From: an uncultured Erwinia sp.
GTDB taxonomy: Bacteria > Pseudomonadota > Gammaproteobacteria > Enterobacterales > Enterobacteriaceae
Assembly: GCA_946221915.1 (NCBI GenBank)
Contig: CAMIKG010000016.1
Span: 1-64,000, forward strand
Direction of reading: 5' to 3'
Length of the DNA stretch: 64,000 bases
Positions within the stretch are counted from its first letter, which is position 1, and each line of letters begins with the position of its first letter. The notes under the pieces are model-generated. The model was not told the origin of the DNA. It saw only the letters and a program-made list of their open reading frames with translations, and searched no databases. This document shows, in pieces, positions 53,027-61,296 of the stretch. A program made the translations under genes and the position numbers.

Positions 53027-54274
53027 ATGTCCGAATCAAACTCATTCCTCAGTCGTCGCCGATTGTTAAAAAGCGCCGGTGCGGTTTGGTTGCTTAGTGT
53101 CAGTCAGATTGGTATGGCTGCCAGCAGCCATGTGGTCGCCGTGCGTATCTGGCCCTCATCAACTTACTCGCGCTTAACGCTGGAATCGAATGTTCCGCTG
53201 AAATATAAGCAGTTCACCCTCGGCAACCCGAACCGGCTGGTGATCGATATTGAAAACATCCACCTCAATCATGTGCTGAAAGGGGTGGGCGAGCTGGTGC
53301 TGAATAACGATCCCTATATTAAAAATGCCCGCGTCGGTCAGTTCGACCAGCAGACGGTACGTCTGGTGCTGGAACTGAAACAGCCCGTTGCGCCGCGTAT
53401 CTTCACGCTTGATCCGGTGGCCGGGATTAAAAACCGTCTGGTGGTCGATCTCTATCCGGCGAATGCGCGTCAGGAAGAGGATGATCCGCTGCTGGCATTG
53501 CTGGAAGATTACAACAAGGGTGACCTGGAGCGCTCGCAACCGGCTGAAGCCCCACTGCCGGGGAAAGCGGGGCGCGACCGGCCGATTGTGATTATGCTTG
53601 ACCCCGGGCACGGCGGTGAAGACCCTGGTGCGATTGGCAAGCACAAGACGCGTGAGAAAGATATTGTGCTGAGCATTGCCCGACGTCTGAAGGCGATGAT
53701 CGACAGGCAGCCAAATATGCGCGCCTATATGACGCGCAATGAAGATGTGTTTATTCCGCTGAAAGTGCGGGTGGCGAAAGCGCGTAAACAGCGCGCCGAT
53801 CTGTTTATTTCGATTCACGCCGATGCTTTCACTAATCGTGCCGCACGCGGATCGTCAGTGTTTGCCCTGTCGACGAAAGGCGCGACGTCCACAGCGGCAC
53901 GTTTTCTGGCGCAAACCCAGAACGAATCGGATCTGATTGGTGGCGTCAGCCGCAGCGGCGATCGCTATCTCGACCACACGATGTTCGATATGGTGCAGAG
54001 TCTGACGATCAATGACAGCCTGAAGTTTGGCAAAGAGGTGCTGACGCGTCTCGGCAGGGTCAATCATCTTCATAAACGTTCTGTCGACCAGGCGGGCTTT
54101 GCGGTGCTGAAAGCGCCGGATATTCCGTCGATTCTGGTGGAAACCGCCTTTATCAGTAATCTGGAAGAGGAGCGTAAATTACGCACCAGCGCTTTCCAGC
54201 AAAAGGTGGCCGAGTCGATTCTGGCGGGGATTAAGGCGTATTTCGCTAATGGCGCGGCGATTGCCGGAAAATAG
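53027..54274 (+). CDS. amiC: N-acetylmuramoyl-L-alanine amidase AmiC
   Basis: Periplasmic amidase that cleaves septal peptidoglycan during daughter-cell separation; 415 aa (E. coli 417). Tat signal SRRRLLKSAGAVWLLSVS with the twin arginine; AMIN domain (about residues 35-140), which targets the septum; Amidase_3 domain (about 185-405) with the zinc motif IMLDPGHGGEDPGAIG and a second His in LFISIHADAF. Activation by NlpD is known for the family. A hairpin (CCCCTCTT 54288 / AAGAGGGG 54307) follows without a T tract. Confidence 0.96.
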   Translation: MSESNSFLSRRRLLKSAGAVWLLSVSQIGMAASSHVVAVRIWPSSTYSRLTLESNVPLKYKQFTLGNPNRLVIDIENIHLNHVLKGVGELVLNNDPYIKNARVGQFDQQTVRLVLELKQPVAPRIFTLDPVAGIKNRLVVDLYPANARQEEDDPLLALLEDYNKGDLERSQPAEAPLPGKAGRDRPIVIMLDPGHGGEDPGAIGKHKTREKDIVLSIARRLKAMIDRQPNMRAYMTRNEDVFIPLKVRVAKARKQRADLFISIHADAFTNRAARGSSVFALSTKGATSTAARFLAQTQNESDLIGGVSRSGDRYLDHTMFDMVQSLTINDSLKFGKEVLTRLGRVNHLHKRSVDQAGFAVLKAPDIPSILVETAFISNLEEERKLRTSAFQQKVAESILAGIKAYFANGAAIAGK

Positions 54275-54314
54275 CGCGTAAATAAGTCCCCTCTTTCAAT
54301 TAATGGAAGAGGGG

Positions 54315-54857
54315 AAAACAAAAGCGGGTGATTTGGCTGAACCCCTGCAATACAAGCCTAACTTCTCCGATATCCTGCTCCGGCCACGATTAGACTAACC
54401 TGCATCAGCTGTTCTCCCCCTCATGGTAGTGATTTACCGTTGCTTGTGTGGAAATGTCTTACCGTGCCATTCCTCTGCTTATGAATAATTCTGTGTTACT
54501 TCGCTGTTAATGTTTTGAGATCTCGCTGCCGATATTAGTCGATGAGTTTGATTATCATTGATTCAATGTGCTAATGATTTAAGACGCTCTGGCTGCGGAG
54601 GTGTGATTAGCCACTGGCGTCAGATTTTGCGTGAGAAAACCTGCGTCAGGACTGATTTGAGATTGGTGTCGTTAAGCTGCAAATTCCCATGCAGTAAGGC
54701 TGTATGGCCTTTTCACCTCCATGATATACCTCTGTCAAAAGCACTATTTAGTGAGCTGGATATATACCATCACATCTGCGGGAACGAAGCAGTTAACAAC
54801 ATAGCCCGTTATTTTATAACACTATTATTTATATTTAACACAGCAAAGGAGTATGGC
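54315..54857. other. Non-coding AT-richer stretch upstream of the orphan gene
   Basis: About 540 bases with no recognisable gene, RNA or repeat. The reading frame of the next gene stays open back to 54558, but that part has no good start signal and reads as non-conserved sequence. Base composition shifts from the GC-rich backbone here, suggesting the left edge of an acquired segment. Confidence 0.5.
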
Positions 54858-55712
54858 ATGGGTATTGAGTTCAAGTTGAAGGTGTACAACTATTCGGATA
54901 AGACCATCGATTTTGTAGTGAAGAACTGTCAGTGTGTTTACATCCCTGCCAAAGGCAGGATACAGGTGCCTCCACGTCAGTGGGGAGAATTCGATGTGCT
55001 GGAAATTAGTGACAAATTTTGGAACCTCTGCTTCACAGGTAAAAGCAAATTTGTAATCACGGCTTTTTTGGGTAACTTGCAGCTGGGGAATACGACGTAT
55101 CGTGTAGAGCAGCGACAAAAGATCAGATTCTATGGCACTGGAGTTCCCGTCGGTTCAGGATTTTCAGGACCGAGTGTTGAGAGGCTTGCGTTTACGCGCA
55201 CTGAGTCCTACCGAGACCTCTTTTTCAACGCAAGAGGGATCTATATCGACAATTCACTTAAGGAATACGCCCAGGGGGGCGCAGCGGCAATTGATGCCAG
55301 TCCGCCGACTATGCTGGTCAATAGCAATGAGCAATTTTCAAGCGAGATTGATGATGACGCACTAGCAAGTATCTTCAGTCGTGTCGTTGAAGTGGCAACA
55401 CTAGGTAAATCAGTTTATGACGCGGCACAGCCTGCTGACTATGGTAAGAAGGATGCTGCATCTGATTTGAAAGTCGCTTACAACGAACTAAAAAACCTCG
55501 GCGCAGGTTACTTCAATGCATATCGTACAGCTGTGCTCGAGGAAGATGAACTTACGCTTCATGCCTTTGAGTGGCCTGGCGTTCCCTCATTTCACCTGGT
55601 ATTCAGCGACTCGCTCGAAAATTCCGAGGATATTATGAGTGGAAATTTCGTGATGCCACCTCCTCCTGGAGAAGACAATACTTTTTATAGTAACGTCCTG
55701 CACCTGAAGTAA
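54858..55712 (+). CDS. Orphan protein of unknown function, probably acquired
   Basis: 284 aa; I do not recognise the family. ATG 54858 is chosen because AAAGGAG lies 7 bases upstream. No signal peptide or membrane helix. Residues 1-95 look like a beta-rich module (IEFKLKVYNYSDKTIDFVV; FDVLEISDKFWNLCFTGKSK) that resembles sphingolipid-binding or cytolysin-type beta sandwiches only superficially. The middle has GTGVPVGSGFSGPSVERLAF; the rest is mixed, ending in a Pro-rich MPPPPGEDNTFYSNVLHLK. It is AT-richer with different codon use than amiC and mltA. Its position between amiC and two tRNA genes fits insertion at a tRNA-adjacent hot spot (inference). It might be an effector, toxin or immunity protein, but nothing proves it. 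Confidence 0.7.
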   Translation: MGIEFKLKVYNYSDKTIDFVVKNCQCVYIPAKGRIQVPPRQWGEFDVLEISDKFWNLCFTGKSKFVITAFLGNLQLGNTTYRVEQRQKIRFYGTGVPVGSGFSGPSVERLAFTRTESYRDLFFNARGIYIDNSLKEYAQGGAAAIDASPPTMLVNSNEQFSSEIDDDALASIFSRVVEVATLGKSVYDAAQPADYGKKDAASDLKVAYNELKNLGAGYFNAYRTAVLEEDELTLHAFEWPGVPSFHLVFSDSLENSEDIMSGNFVMPPPPGEDNTFYSNVLHLK

Positions 55713-55920
55713 TATCTGGGATTGCCGAGGCTGTTGAGCTATATCCTGTCAAGATTATCTTCGGGAAGGTTTATTGGTCTTTAACTTATTCCGCTGGTGA
55801 CAGGCCTGACTGGCGGAATTTCCAGCGTTCACAGTCGCAGTGGCGATAAGATATAAAGCGTTCCCATCAACGGGAGGCAGGTGAGCAGGGCAGGAGTGGA
55901 CTTTACAAACGCCAGAAACA

Positions 55921-55940
55921 AAAAAACACCCTTTCAGGTG
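55921..55940 (-). terminator. Terminator of the tRNA-fMet operon
   Basis: On the minus strand, CACC, TGAAAG, GGTG is followed by a run of seven Ts. It lies 11 bases past the 3' end of the second tRNA. Confidence 0.65.
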
Positions 55941-55951
55941 CTTTAAAGTGT

Positions 55952-56028
<77 letters not shown>

Positions 56029-56089
56029 TCCGTCTGACTGTCGCTTCCGTCACGACAGCTTACTGCTTGTTTCTCTTACACGAAGAGAT

Positions 56090-56166
<77 letters not shown>

Positions 56167-56179
56167 TCCGTGGATGCGC

Positions 56180-56207
56180 ACTATACTCTCCGCTGATTTT
56201 GTTGCAA
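56180..56207 (-). promoter_or_regulatory. Promoter of the tRNA-fMet operon
   Basis: Minus-strand -35 TTGCAA (56207-56202), 16-base spacer, -10 TATAGT (56185-56180), followed by a GC-rich discriminator (GCGC) as in stringently controlled stable-RNA promoters. It lies 13 bases before the first tRNA. Confidence 0.75.
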
Positions 56208-56372
56208 CCCTTTTTTGCAAGAAAACAGGGTAAATGCCGCTGGTTGGCGATTTTATCCCCCATATGCTGTTTTGTTGCACAATTATCGTGTCTCTTTTTT
56301 TCCCGACGCATTTCAATCTGATGGCGGCTTTGTTAGGCTGCGCTGAAATGCGTGGCGAGGTGAAAGAACACA

Positions 56373-57518
56373 ATGAAAGGATGTTGGGCGAAGTACGCAA
56401 TGACCGGCACGCTTCTGGCGCTGCTGGCGGGATGTTCCTCAAAACCGACCGATCGCGGGCAACAATATATAGATGGCAAACTGGAACAGCCGCTGGCGCT
56501 GGTGAATCAGCCCAACGCCAAAGGGCGACCGGTGAATGGCAAAGATTTCTCCGACCAGGTCGGCCAGATCAGAGCGTCGTCGCCAGGACTCTATAACAAC
56601 CAGAACAGCACCTATGGCGCGATTGAGAGCTGGTTGCTGGCTGGCGGTGATACACGCCAGCTGCGCCAGTTTGGCCTCGATGCTTTCCAGATGGAAGGCA
56701 CCGACAACTATGGCAACGTGCAGTTTACCGGTTACTACACGCCGGTCATTCAGGCGCGCTATACCCGCCAGGGCGAATTCCAGTATCCGCTGTATCGTAT
56801 GCCGCCGCGCGCTAAGGGCCGTAAGCTGCCGAGCCGTGCAGAGATCTACAGTGGTGCGCTGGATGAGCGTTATGTCATCGGCTACAGCAACTCGCTGATC
56901 GATAACTTTATGATGGATGTGCAGGGCAGCGGTTATGTTGATTTCGGTGACGGTCGCCCGCTGATGTTCTTTGGTTACGGCGGTAAGAATGGCCACGGTT
57001 ATCACAGCATCGGTAAAACCCTGATCGATCGCGGCGAAGTGAAGCGCGAAGATATGTCGATGCAGGCGATCCGTAAATGGGCCGACGAACACAGCGCCTG
57101 GGAAGTGCGTGAATTACTGGAAACCAATCCGTCATTCGTGTTCTTTAAACCGGAAAACTTTGCGCCGGTACGCGGCGCCAGCGCAGTGCCGTTGGTGGCG
57201 AAGGCTTCAGTCGCGGCTGACCGCTCGCTGATCCCGCCGGGGACGGCACTGCTGGCCGAAGTGCCGCTGCTGGATAATAACGGTAAATTTACCGGTAAAT
57301 ATGAGATGCGCATTATGGTGGCGCTGGATGTCGGCGGCGCGATTAAGGGCCAGCATTTCGATATCTATCAGGGCATTGGCCATGATGCTGGTCATATGGC
57401 GGGCTTCTTTAACCATTATGGCCGCGTCTGGGTGCTGCGCAGCGCACCTGGCACGGGGCTGTTCACCAGTAACCAGAACGGCAATAATGGTTCAATGCTG
57501 GCCAGCGTTAACCAGTAA
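56373..57518 (+). CDS. mltA: Membrane-bound lytic murein transglycosylase A
   Basis: Outer-membrane lipoprotein that cleaves glycan strands of peptidoglycan to 1,6-anhydro ends; 381 aa (E. coli 365, with an extra Gly/Asn-rich tail here). Lipobox LLAGC (Cys near residue 21), then SSKPTDRGQQY as in E. coli. MltA core blocks: NVQFTGYYTPVIQA, YSNSLIDNFMMDVQGSGYVD, and the C-terminal 3D domain GGAIKGQHFDIYQGIG holding the catalytic Asp. Hairpin CTGCGGG/CCCGCAG (57532-57555) follows without a T run. Confidence 0.96.
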   Translation: MKGCWAKYAMTGTLLALLAGCSSKPTDRGQQYIDGKLEQPLALVNQPNAKGRPVNGKDFSDQVGQIRASSPGLYNNQNSTYGAIESWLLAGGDTRQLRQFGLDAFQMEGTDNYGNVQFTGYYTPVIQARYTRQGEFQYPLYRMPPRAKGRKLPSRAEIYSGALDERYVIGYSNSLIDNFMMDVQGSGYVDFGDGRPLMFFGYGGKNGHGYHSIGKTLIDRGEVKREDMSMQAIRKWADEHSAWEVRELLETNPSFVFFKPENFAPVRGASAVPLVAKASVAADRSLIPPGTALLAEVPLLDNNGKFTGKYEMRIMVALDVGGAIKGQHFDIYQGIGHDAGHMAGFFNHYGRVWVLRSAPGTGLFTSNQNGNNGSMLASVNQ

Positions 57519-57589
57519 AATGGCATCCCTGCTGCGGGTCAGCTCTGGCCCGCAGTAGCGTGTTATCGCGATTAATTCAGGATATCTCA

Positions 57590-58393
57590 ATGACTTCTCT
57601 TTCCGACGCCTGGCGGCAACGCTTTGGCGGCACGGCGCGTCTTTATGGTCAGGATGCGCTGCAGTTATTTGCTCAGGCGCATATTTGCGTGATTGGTATT
57701 GGTGGTGTGGGTTCGTGGGCTGCAGAAGCGCTGGCGCGTACCGGTATCGGTGCGATTACCCTGATCGATATGGACGATGTCTGTGTCACTAACACCAACC
57801 GTCAGGTGCATGCGCTGCGCGACAATGTCGGCAAAGCGAAAACCGAGGTGATGGCGGAGCGTATTCTGGCGATTAATCCCGAGTGCCGGGTGACCTGCGT
57901 CGATGATTTTATTACCGCTGATAATATCGCCGAACTGATTAGCGCCGATTTTAGCTATGTGATTGATGCGATCGACAGTGTACGGCCAAAAGCGGCACTG
58001 CTGTCATGGTGCCGTCGCCATAAGATCCCGCTGGTGACCACGGGCGGCGCGGGCGGTCAGATCGATCCCACGCAGATCCAGGTCGCCGATCTGGCGAAAA
58101 CGATCCAGGACCCGCTGGCCGCTAAACTGCGTGAACGGCTGAAGCAGGATTTCGGCGTGGTGAAAAACAGCAAGGGGAAACTGGGCATCGACTGCGTCTT
58201 TTCTACCGAAGCGCTGGTTTATCCGCAGCCGGATGGCACGGTGTGCGCCTCGCGCAGCACGGCGGAAGGACCAAAACGGATGGATTGCGCCGCTGGGTTC
58301 GGCGCAGCCACGATGGTGACGGCGACCTTTGGTTTTATTGCCGTGTCCCATGCGCTGAAAAAGATGATGGCGAAGGCGGCGCGCCAGCAATAA
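57590..58393 (+). CDS. tcdA: tRNA threonylcarbamoyladenosine dehydratase TcdA (CsdL)
   Basis: ThiF/E1-like enzyme that dehydrates t6A37 to cyclic ct6A in tRNAs using ATP; 267 aa (E. coli 268). ATG 57590 gives MTSLSDAWRQRFGGTARLYG, the family start. Nucleotide motif HICVIGIGGVGSWAAEALAR; DMDDVCVTNTNRQ; FSYVIDAIDSVRPKAALL; and conserved Cys-containing segments. The Csd partners CsdA and CsdE lie next to it on the opposite strand, matching their known functional link through CsdE-to-TcdA sulfur traffic. Confidence 0.96.
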   Translation: MTSLSDAWRQRFGGTARLYGQDALQLFAQAHICVIGIGGVGSWAAEALARTGIGAITLIDMDDVCVTNTNRQVHALRDNVGKAKTEVMAERILAINPECRVTCVDDFITADNIAELISADFSYVIDAIDSVRPKAALLSWCRRHKIPLVTTGGAGGQIDPTQIQVADLAKTIQDPLAAKLRERLKQDFGVVKNSKGKLGIDCVFSTEALVYPQPDGTVCASRSTAEGPKRMDCAAGFGAATMVTATFGFIAVSHALKKMMAKAARQQ

Positions 58394-58398
58394 GTCGT

Positions 58399-58541
58399 GA
58401 CTGGCTCCGGCATGGCAAATTTGCACGAGCGACTCGTGCGCCTGAGTCAGGCAGATGCGCCCGGACTGGTTTTTGTCTGAGGCAGGCAAATATGCACAGA
58501 CTGGTTTTTCACCTGAGCCTGGCATATGTGCCCGGACTGCT
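58399..58541. repeat. Degenerate tandem repeats of about 32-36 bp
   Basis: Units beginning GACTGG or GACTCG start near 58399, 58431, 58464, 58499 and 58535. The two clearest share GACTGGTTTTT and a GGCAAATATGCAC/GGCATATGTGCCC-type core. No coding content. It abuts the composite palindromic repeat. Confidence 0.5.
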
Positions 58542-58647
58542 CCTTCCCCCGCGAGGCGGGGGAAGGCTGGGATGGGGGAGCAAACGACTCAGTCCGGTGA
58601 CTGTAGCTCCCCCTCCCTAACCCTCCCCCATTTTATGGGGGAGGGGA
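58540..58647. repeat. Composite C/G-rich palindromic repeat (two hairpins), second copy
   Basis: Hairpin 1: CCTTCCCCCGC (58542-58552), loop GAG, GCGGGGGAAGG (58556-58566). Hairpin 2: CCCTCCCCCAT (58621-58631), loop TTT, ATGGGGGAGGG (58635-58645). The linker starts CTGGGATGGGGGAGCAAA and is nearly identical to that at 51318. Compensated changes in the stems show that pairing is conserved. Confidence 0.8.
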
Positions 58648-58710
58648 TCCGATTAGTGATGCCTGCGGGTTGATAGCTTATAACGCAAGAGCATTTATTA
58701 CTCAGTCATC

Positions 58711-58850
58711 TCTTACAGTCATACGACGTCTCAATTGCACCATCCGGTAATCTTATTCAGCCAGAGGACGTCTCAATAACCTATCCAGCAATCTCTTCAG
58801 TCAGACACTGCTTATCTGCGCCATTCCGCGGTCTCAGTCAACCAGACGAT
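58711..58850. repeat. Degenerate tandem repeats of about 42 bp
   Basis: GACGTCTCAAT occurs at 58725 and again at 58767, with CCATCCGG/CTATCCAG, AATCTTATTCAG/AATCTCTTCAG in register. A third weaker unit follows. It abuts the csdE stop codon. No gene is seen in 58394-58837. Confidence 0.55.
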
Positions 58851-59290
58851 TTTTCCCTGGCTGCCCGCACAACCGCCTCTGCCAGCGCCTGCAAACCGCT
58901 GCTGCGCGAACTGCTTAACTGCTGACGCAGTCCCAATTTATCGAACAATGCCAGCGGGTCTGCGTCACGTAATTGCTCCGCCGTTTTTCCTTCCACCGCG
59001 GTTAACAGCACCGCCAGCAGGCCGCGTACGATGCGTCCTTCACTGTCGCCATAGAAATGCAGAGTGCCATCCGCCCGTTGTTGATGACCCAGCCAGACGC
59101 GGTTTTCACAGCCGCTTAACTCAATCCCGGCGGTTTTCAGTTCCTGCGGCAGCGCGGGCAGTTGTTTACCTAACAAAATTAGCTGCCGGTAACGATCTTC
59201 CCACTGCAGGAAGGCGGAAAAGGTCTCCAGCAGGCTGGTTTCGGTAATTGTTGCGCCGAATGGATGCGGCGCCAGAACAGCTGATGTCAT
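58838..59290 (-). CDS. csdE: Sulfur acceptor protein CsdE
   Basis: SufE-like partner that accepts persulfide from CsdA; 150 aa (E. coli 147). The acceptor Cys is in IELSGCENRVWLGHQQR (about residue 61), and GDSEGRIVRGLLAVLL is a conserved SufE-fold block. It follows csdA by 2 bases and is co-transcribed. Downstream transfer is thought to reach TcdA, encoded convergently next door. Confidence 0.95.
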   Translation of the reverse strand: MTSAVLAPHPFGATITETSLLETFSAFLQWEDRYRQLILLGKQLPALPQELKTAGIELSGCENRVWLGHQQRADGTLHFYGDSEGRIVRGLLAVLLTAVEGKTAEQLRDADPLALFDKLGLRQQLSSSRSSGLQALAEAVVRAAREKSSG

Positions 59291-59292
59291 GA

Positions 59293-60498
59293 TTAATCCG
59301 CCAGTATCTCAATTGCTTTCTGCATCGCGCCGAACAGTGCTTCGACGTCCTGCAACGTATTATAGGGGGCAAACGACGCGCGCAGGGTGCCGCTGACGCC
59401 CAGCGCCGCCATCAGCGGCTGCGCGCAGTGCTGACCGGCACGCAATGCAATGCCGCTCTCTGCCAGTAATGTCACCAGATCGCTATGGTGAATGCCGGCG
59501 ATATCAAAGGAGAGCAGGCTGGAGCGACTGCAGCGATAACTGCGGAAGCCGGGTAACTCCGCCAGCCTCTCTTCAGCATAACTGGCGAGGCCGCAGCTCC
59601 ATTGCTCAGCGGCGGTAATATCAACCGTCTCCAGCCATGTCAGCGCGGCGCTAAGGCCGATCACGCCAGCGACATTCGGCGTGCCCGCTTCAAAACAGTG
59701 GGGAACCGGCTGCGGCGTAAAGCCGTCGAACGACACCTCCATCAGCATCTTGCCGCCGCCCTGCAGCGGCTGCATCTGCGCCAGCAGTTCTGGTTTGCCA
59801 TACAGCACGCCGATGCCCATCGGCCCATACAGCTTATGTGCCGAAAAGGCGTAAAAATCGATGTCCAGCGCCTGCACATCTGGCGGCTGATGTACCACGC
59901 CCTGCGCGCCATCGACCATCACCACGGCACCCACCTCATGCGCCAGCGTAATGGCGCGCGCCAGGTCCGGACAACCGCCGGTGACGTTAGACATCTGGCT
60001 GACTGCCAGCAGGCGCGTACGTGGACTCAGCAGGTTGGGCAGTGCGTCGATATCGGGCAGGCGCTCGCTATCAAGCTGCCATTTCACCAGCCGTGCGCCG
60101 GTTTGCTGCGCCAGCATCAGCCAGGGCACCAGATTGGCATGGTGCTCTGCTACACTGACAATAATGTCATCGCCGGGCTGCAGGCGTGGCCGGAGAAAAC
60201 TTTGCGCCACCAGATTGATGGCGTCGGTAGCGCCGCGCGTCCATACGATGCTGTCTGACGTCGCGGCATTGAGCAGTTGCGCGACCCGTGTGCGTCCCTG
60301 CTCATAGCGTTCGGTCAGCTGGTGCGCGGCGGCAAACTGGCTGCGGTGTACGGTGCCCGCGCTCAGGCTGTAAAACTGCTGCGTAGCATCAATCACCGCC
60401 TGCGGTTTCAGTGCGGTCGCTGCGCTGTCAAGATAGACACCGGCCTTGGCCAGTGCCGGAAATTGCTGGCGAAATAGCGCCGGATCAAACGTCTTCAT
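59293..60498 (-). CDS. csdA: Cysteine desulfurase CsdA
   Basis: Group II PLP-dependent cysteine desulfurase; 401 aa, identical in length to E. coli when started at ATG 60498 (MKTFDPALFRQQFPAL); the frame extends to 60519 without conserved residues. PLP lysine in YAFSAHKLYGPMGIGVLYG (about residue 222); catalytic Cys in RAGQHCAQPLMAALG (about residue 358). Releases sulfur from cysteine to CsdE. Confidence 0.96.
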   Translation of the reverse strand: MKTFDPALFRQQFPALAKAGVYLDSAATALKPQAVIDATQQFYSLSAGTVHRSQFAAAHQLTERYEQGRTRVAQLLNAATSDSIVWTRGATDAINLVAQSFLRPRLQPGDDIIVSVAEHHANLVPWLMLAQQTGARLVKWQLDSERLPDIDALPNLLSPRTRLLAVSQMSNVTGGCPDLARAITLAHEVGAVVMVDGAQGVVHQPPDVQALDIDFYAFSAHKLYGPMGIGVLYGKPELLAQMQPLQGGGKMLMEVSFDGFTPQPVPHCFEAGTPNVAGVIGLSAALTWLETVDITAAEQWSCGLASYAEERLAELPGFRSYRCSRSSLLSFDIAGIHHSDLVTLLAESGIALRAGQHCAQPLMAALGVSGTLRASFAPYNTLQDVEALFGAMQKAIEILAD

Positions 60499-60721
60499 TG
60501 GACTCTCGTTATGTTTCACCGCGCCATCCTGATTAGGAATGGGCTGAAATCAATATCCTGAAACTGGCAAAGCTTAGAAAGCGAGTTATGCTAATTATTG
60601 CAAGGTTTAAACTATTACCCGTATCAGATGCTGCGAATCGCCGCAGATACTGCTTTGCCGTCAGTTTACTAAAGGCATTCAGCGGGTGGTTTATCGCAAT
60701 ATATCTGCAAGGAGATAGAAA

Positions 60722-60946
60722 ATGAAAAAACTCACCGCAGTACTGGCCGTCTGTGCCATGACTTTTACTCTGGCCGCCTGCTCCAGCAACTACGTGATGC
60801 ATACCAACGATGGTCGCACCATTGTCTCTGAAGGCAAACCGAAGGTCGATGATGAAACCGGTATGATCAGTTACAAAGATGCAAATGGCAACCAGCAGCA
60901 GATCAATCGCACGGATGTAAAAGAGATGGTAGAGCTGAACCAGTAA
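60722..60946 (+). CDS. ygdI: Small lipoprotein YgdI (DUF903)
   Basis: 74 aa lipoprotein with lipobox TLAAC (Cys near 20), then SSNYVMHTNDGRTIVSEGKP. AAGGAG precedes ATG 60722. Paralogue of ygdR at 28949. Function unknown. Its 3' side faces the GcvB terminator, whose stem probably also ends ygdI transcripts. Confidence 0.94.
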   Translation: MKKLTAVLAVCAMTFTLAACSSNYVMHTNDGRTIVSEGKPKVDDETGMISYKDANGNQQQINRTDVKEMVELNQ

Positions 60947-60955
60947 GCTCTGGGT

Positions 60956-60983
60956 AAAAAAAAGCACCGCAATTTGCGGTGCT
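60956..60983 (-). terminator. Terminator of gcvB
   Basis: AGCACCGCAA (60963-60972) pairs with TTGCGGTGCT (60974-60983); eight Ts follow on the minus strand (60963-60956). The stem probably also acts on ygdI from the other side. Confidence 0.85.
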
Positions 60984-61167
60984 ATGTAATATCACTATGG
61001 ACAGACAGGATAAATCTACAGGAATTAAAAGGTAGCCAGGCTACCGGGATCTGAAAATCGTCAGATCAATTGCAAACACAACATCACGACCACAAGCCAA
61101 AAGCTCCTCATCACTGCGCGATTTCTCGACGGCATTCTGAACAACTTTTCGTTCCGGCTCTGGAAGT
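60956..61167 (-). ncRNA. gcvB: GcvB small RNA
   Basis: About 212 nt (E. coli about 206). The 5' end ACTTCCAGAGCCGGAACGAA matches GcvB; the GU-rich R1 target-binding tract (GTGATGTTGTGTTTGCAATT), the hairpin GGTAGCCTGGCTACC, the block CCTGTCTGTCCATAGTGAT, and the terminator AGCACCGCAA/TTGCGGTGCT plus eight Ts are all present in order. GcvB is an Hfq-dependent repressor of many amino-acid and peptide transporter mRNAs, activated by divergently encoded GcvA. Compared with my memory of E. coli, R1 is about 8 nt shorter, lacking one GTTGTTGT-like stretch. Confidence 0.95.
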
Positions 61168-61173
61168 GCGGCA

Positions 61174-61202
61174 ACTATAGGTATTTGCTGGAGCTTCCTC
61201 AA
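61174..61202 (-). promoter_or_regulatory. gcvB promoter
   Basis: -35 TTGAGG (61202-61197), 17-base spacer, -10 TATAGT (61179-61174), and the transcript start 6 bases downstream at 61167. GcvA sites are expected in the 61168-61296 gap between the divergent gcvB and gcvA. Confidence 0.8.
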
Positions 61203-61296
61203 CGGACAATTTATAATGGCTCGGATGAAAAAATCTAATACGTAACGCGGTGTGGCCGGGTTATGTCAGGTTGTTACAGAAAACGCGACGGAAACC

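Noticed and set aside
54558..54857. N-terminal extension of the orphan gene to 54558
   Set aside because: The only good ribosome site lies before ATG 54858, and the extension shows no protein-like conservation pattern.
58399..58850. Tandem repeats as a CRISPR array
   Set aside because: Units are degenerate and contiguous with no uniform spacers, and no cas genes are present.
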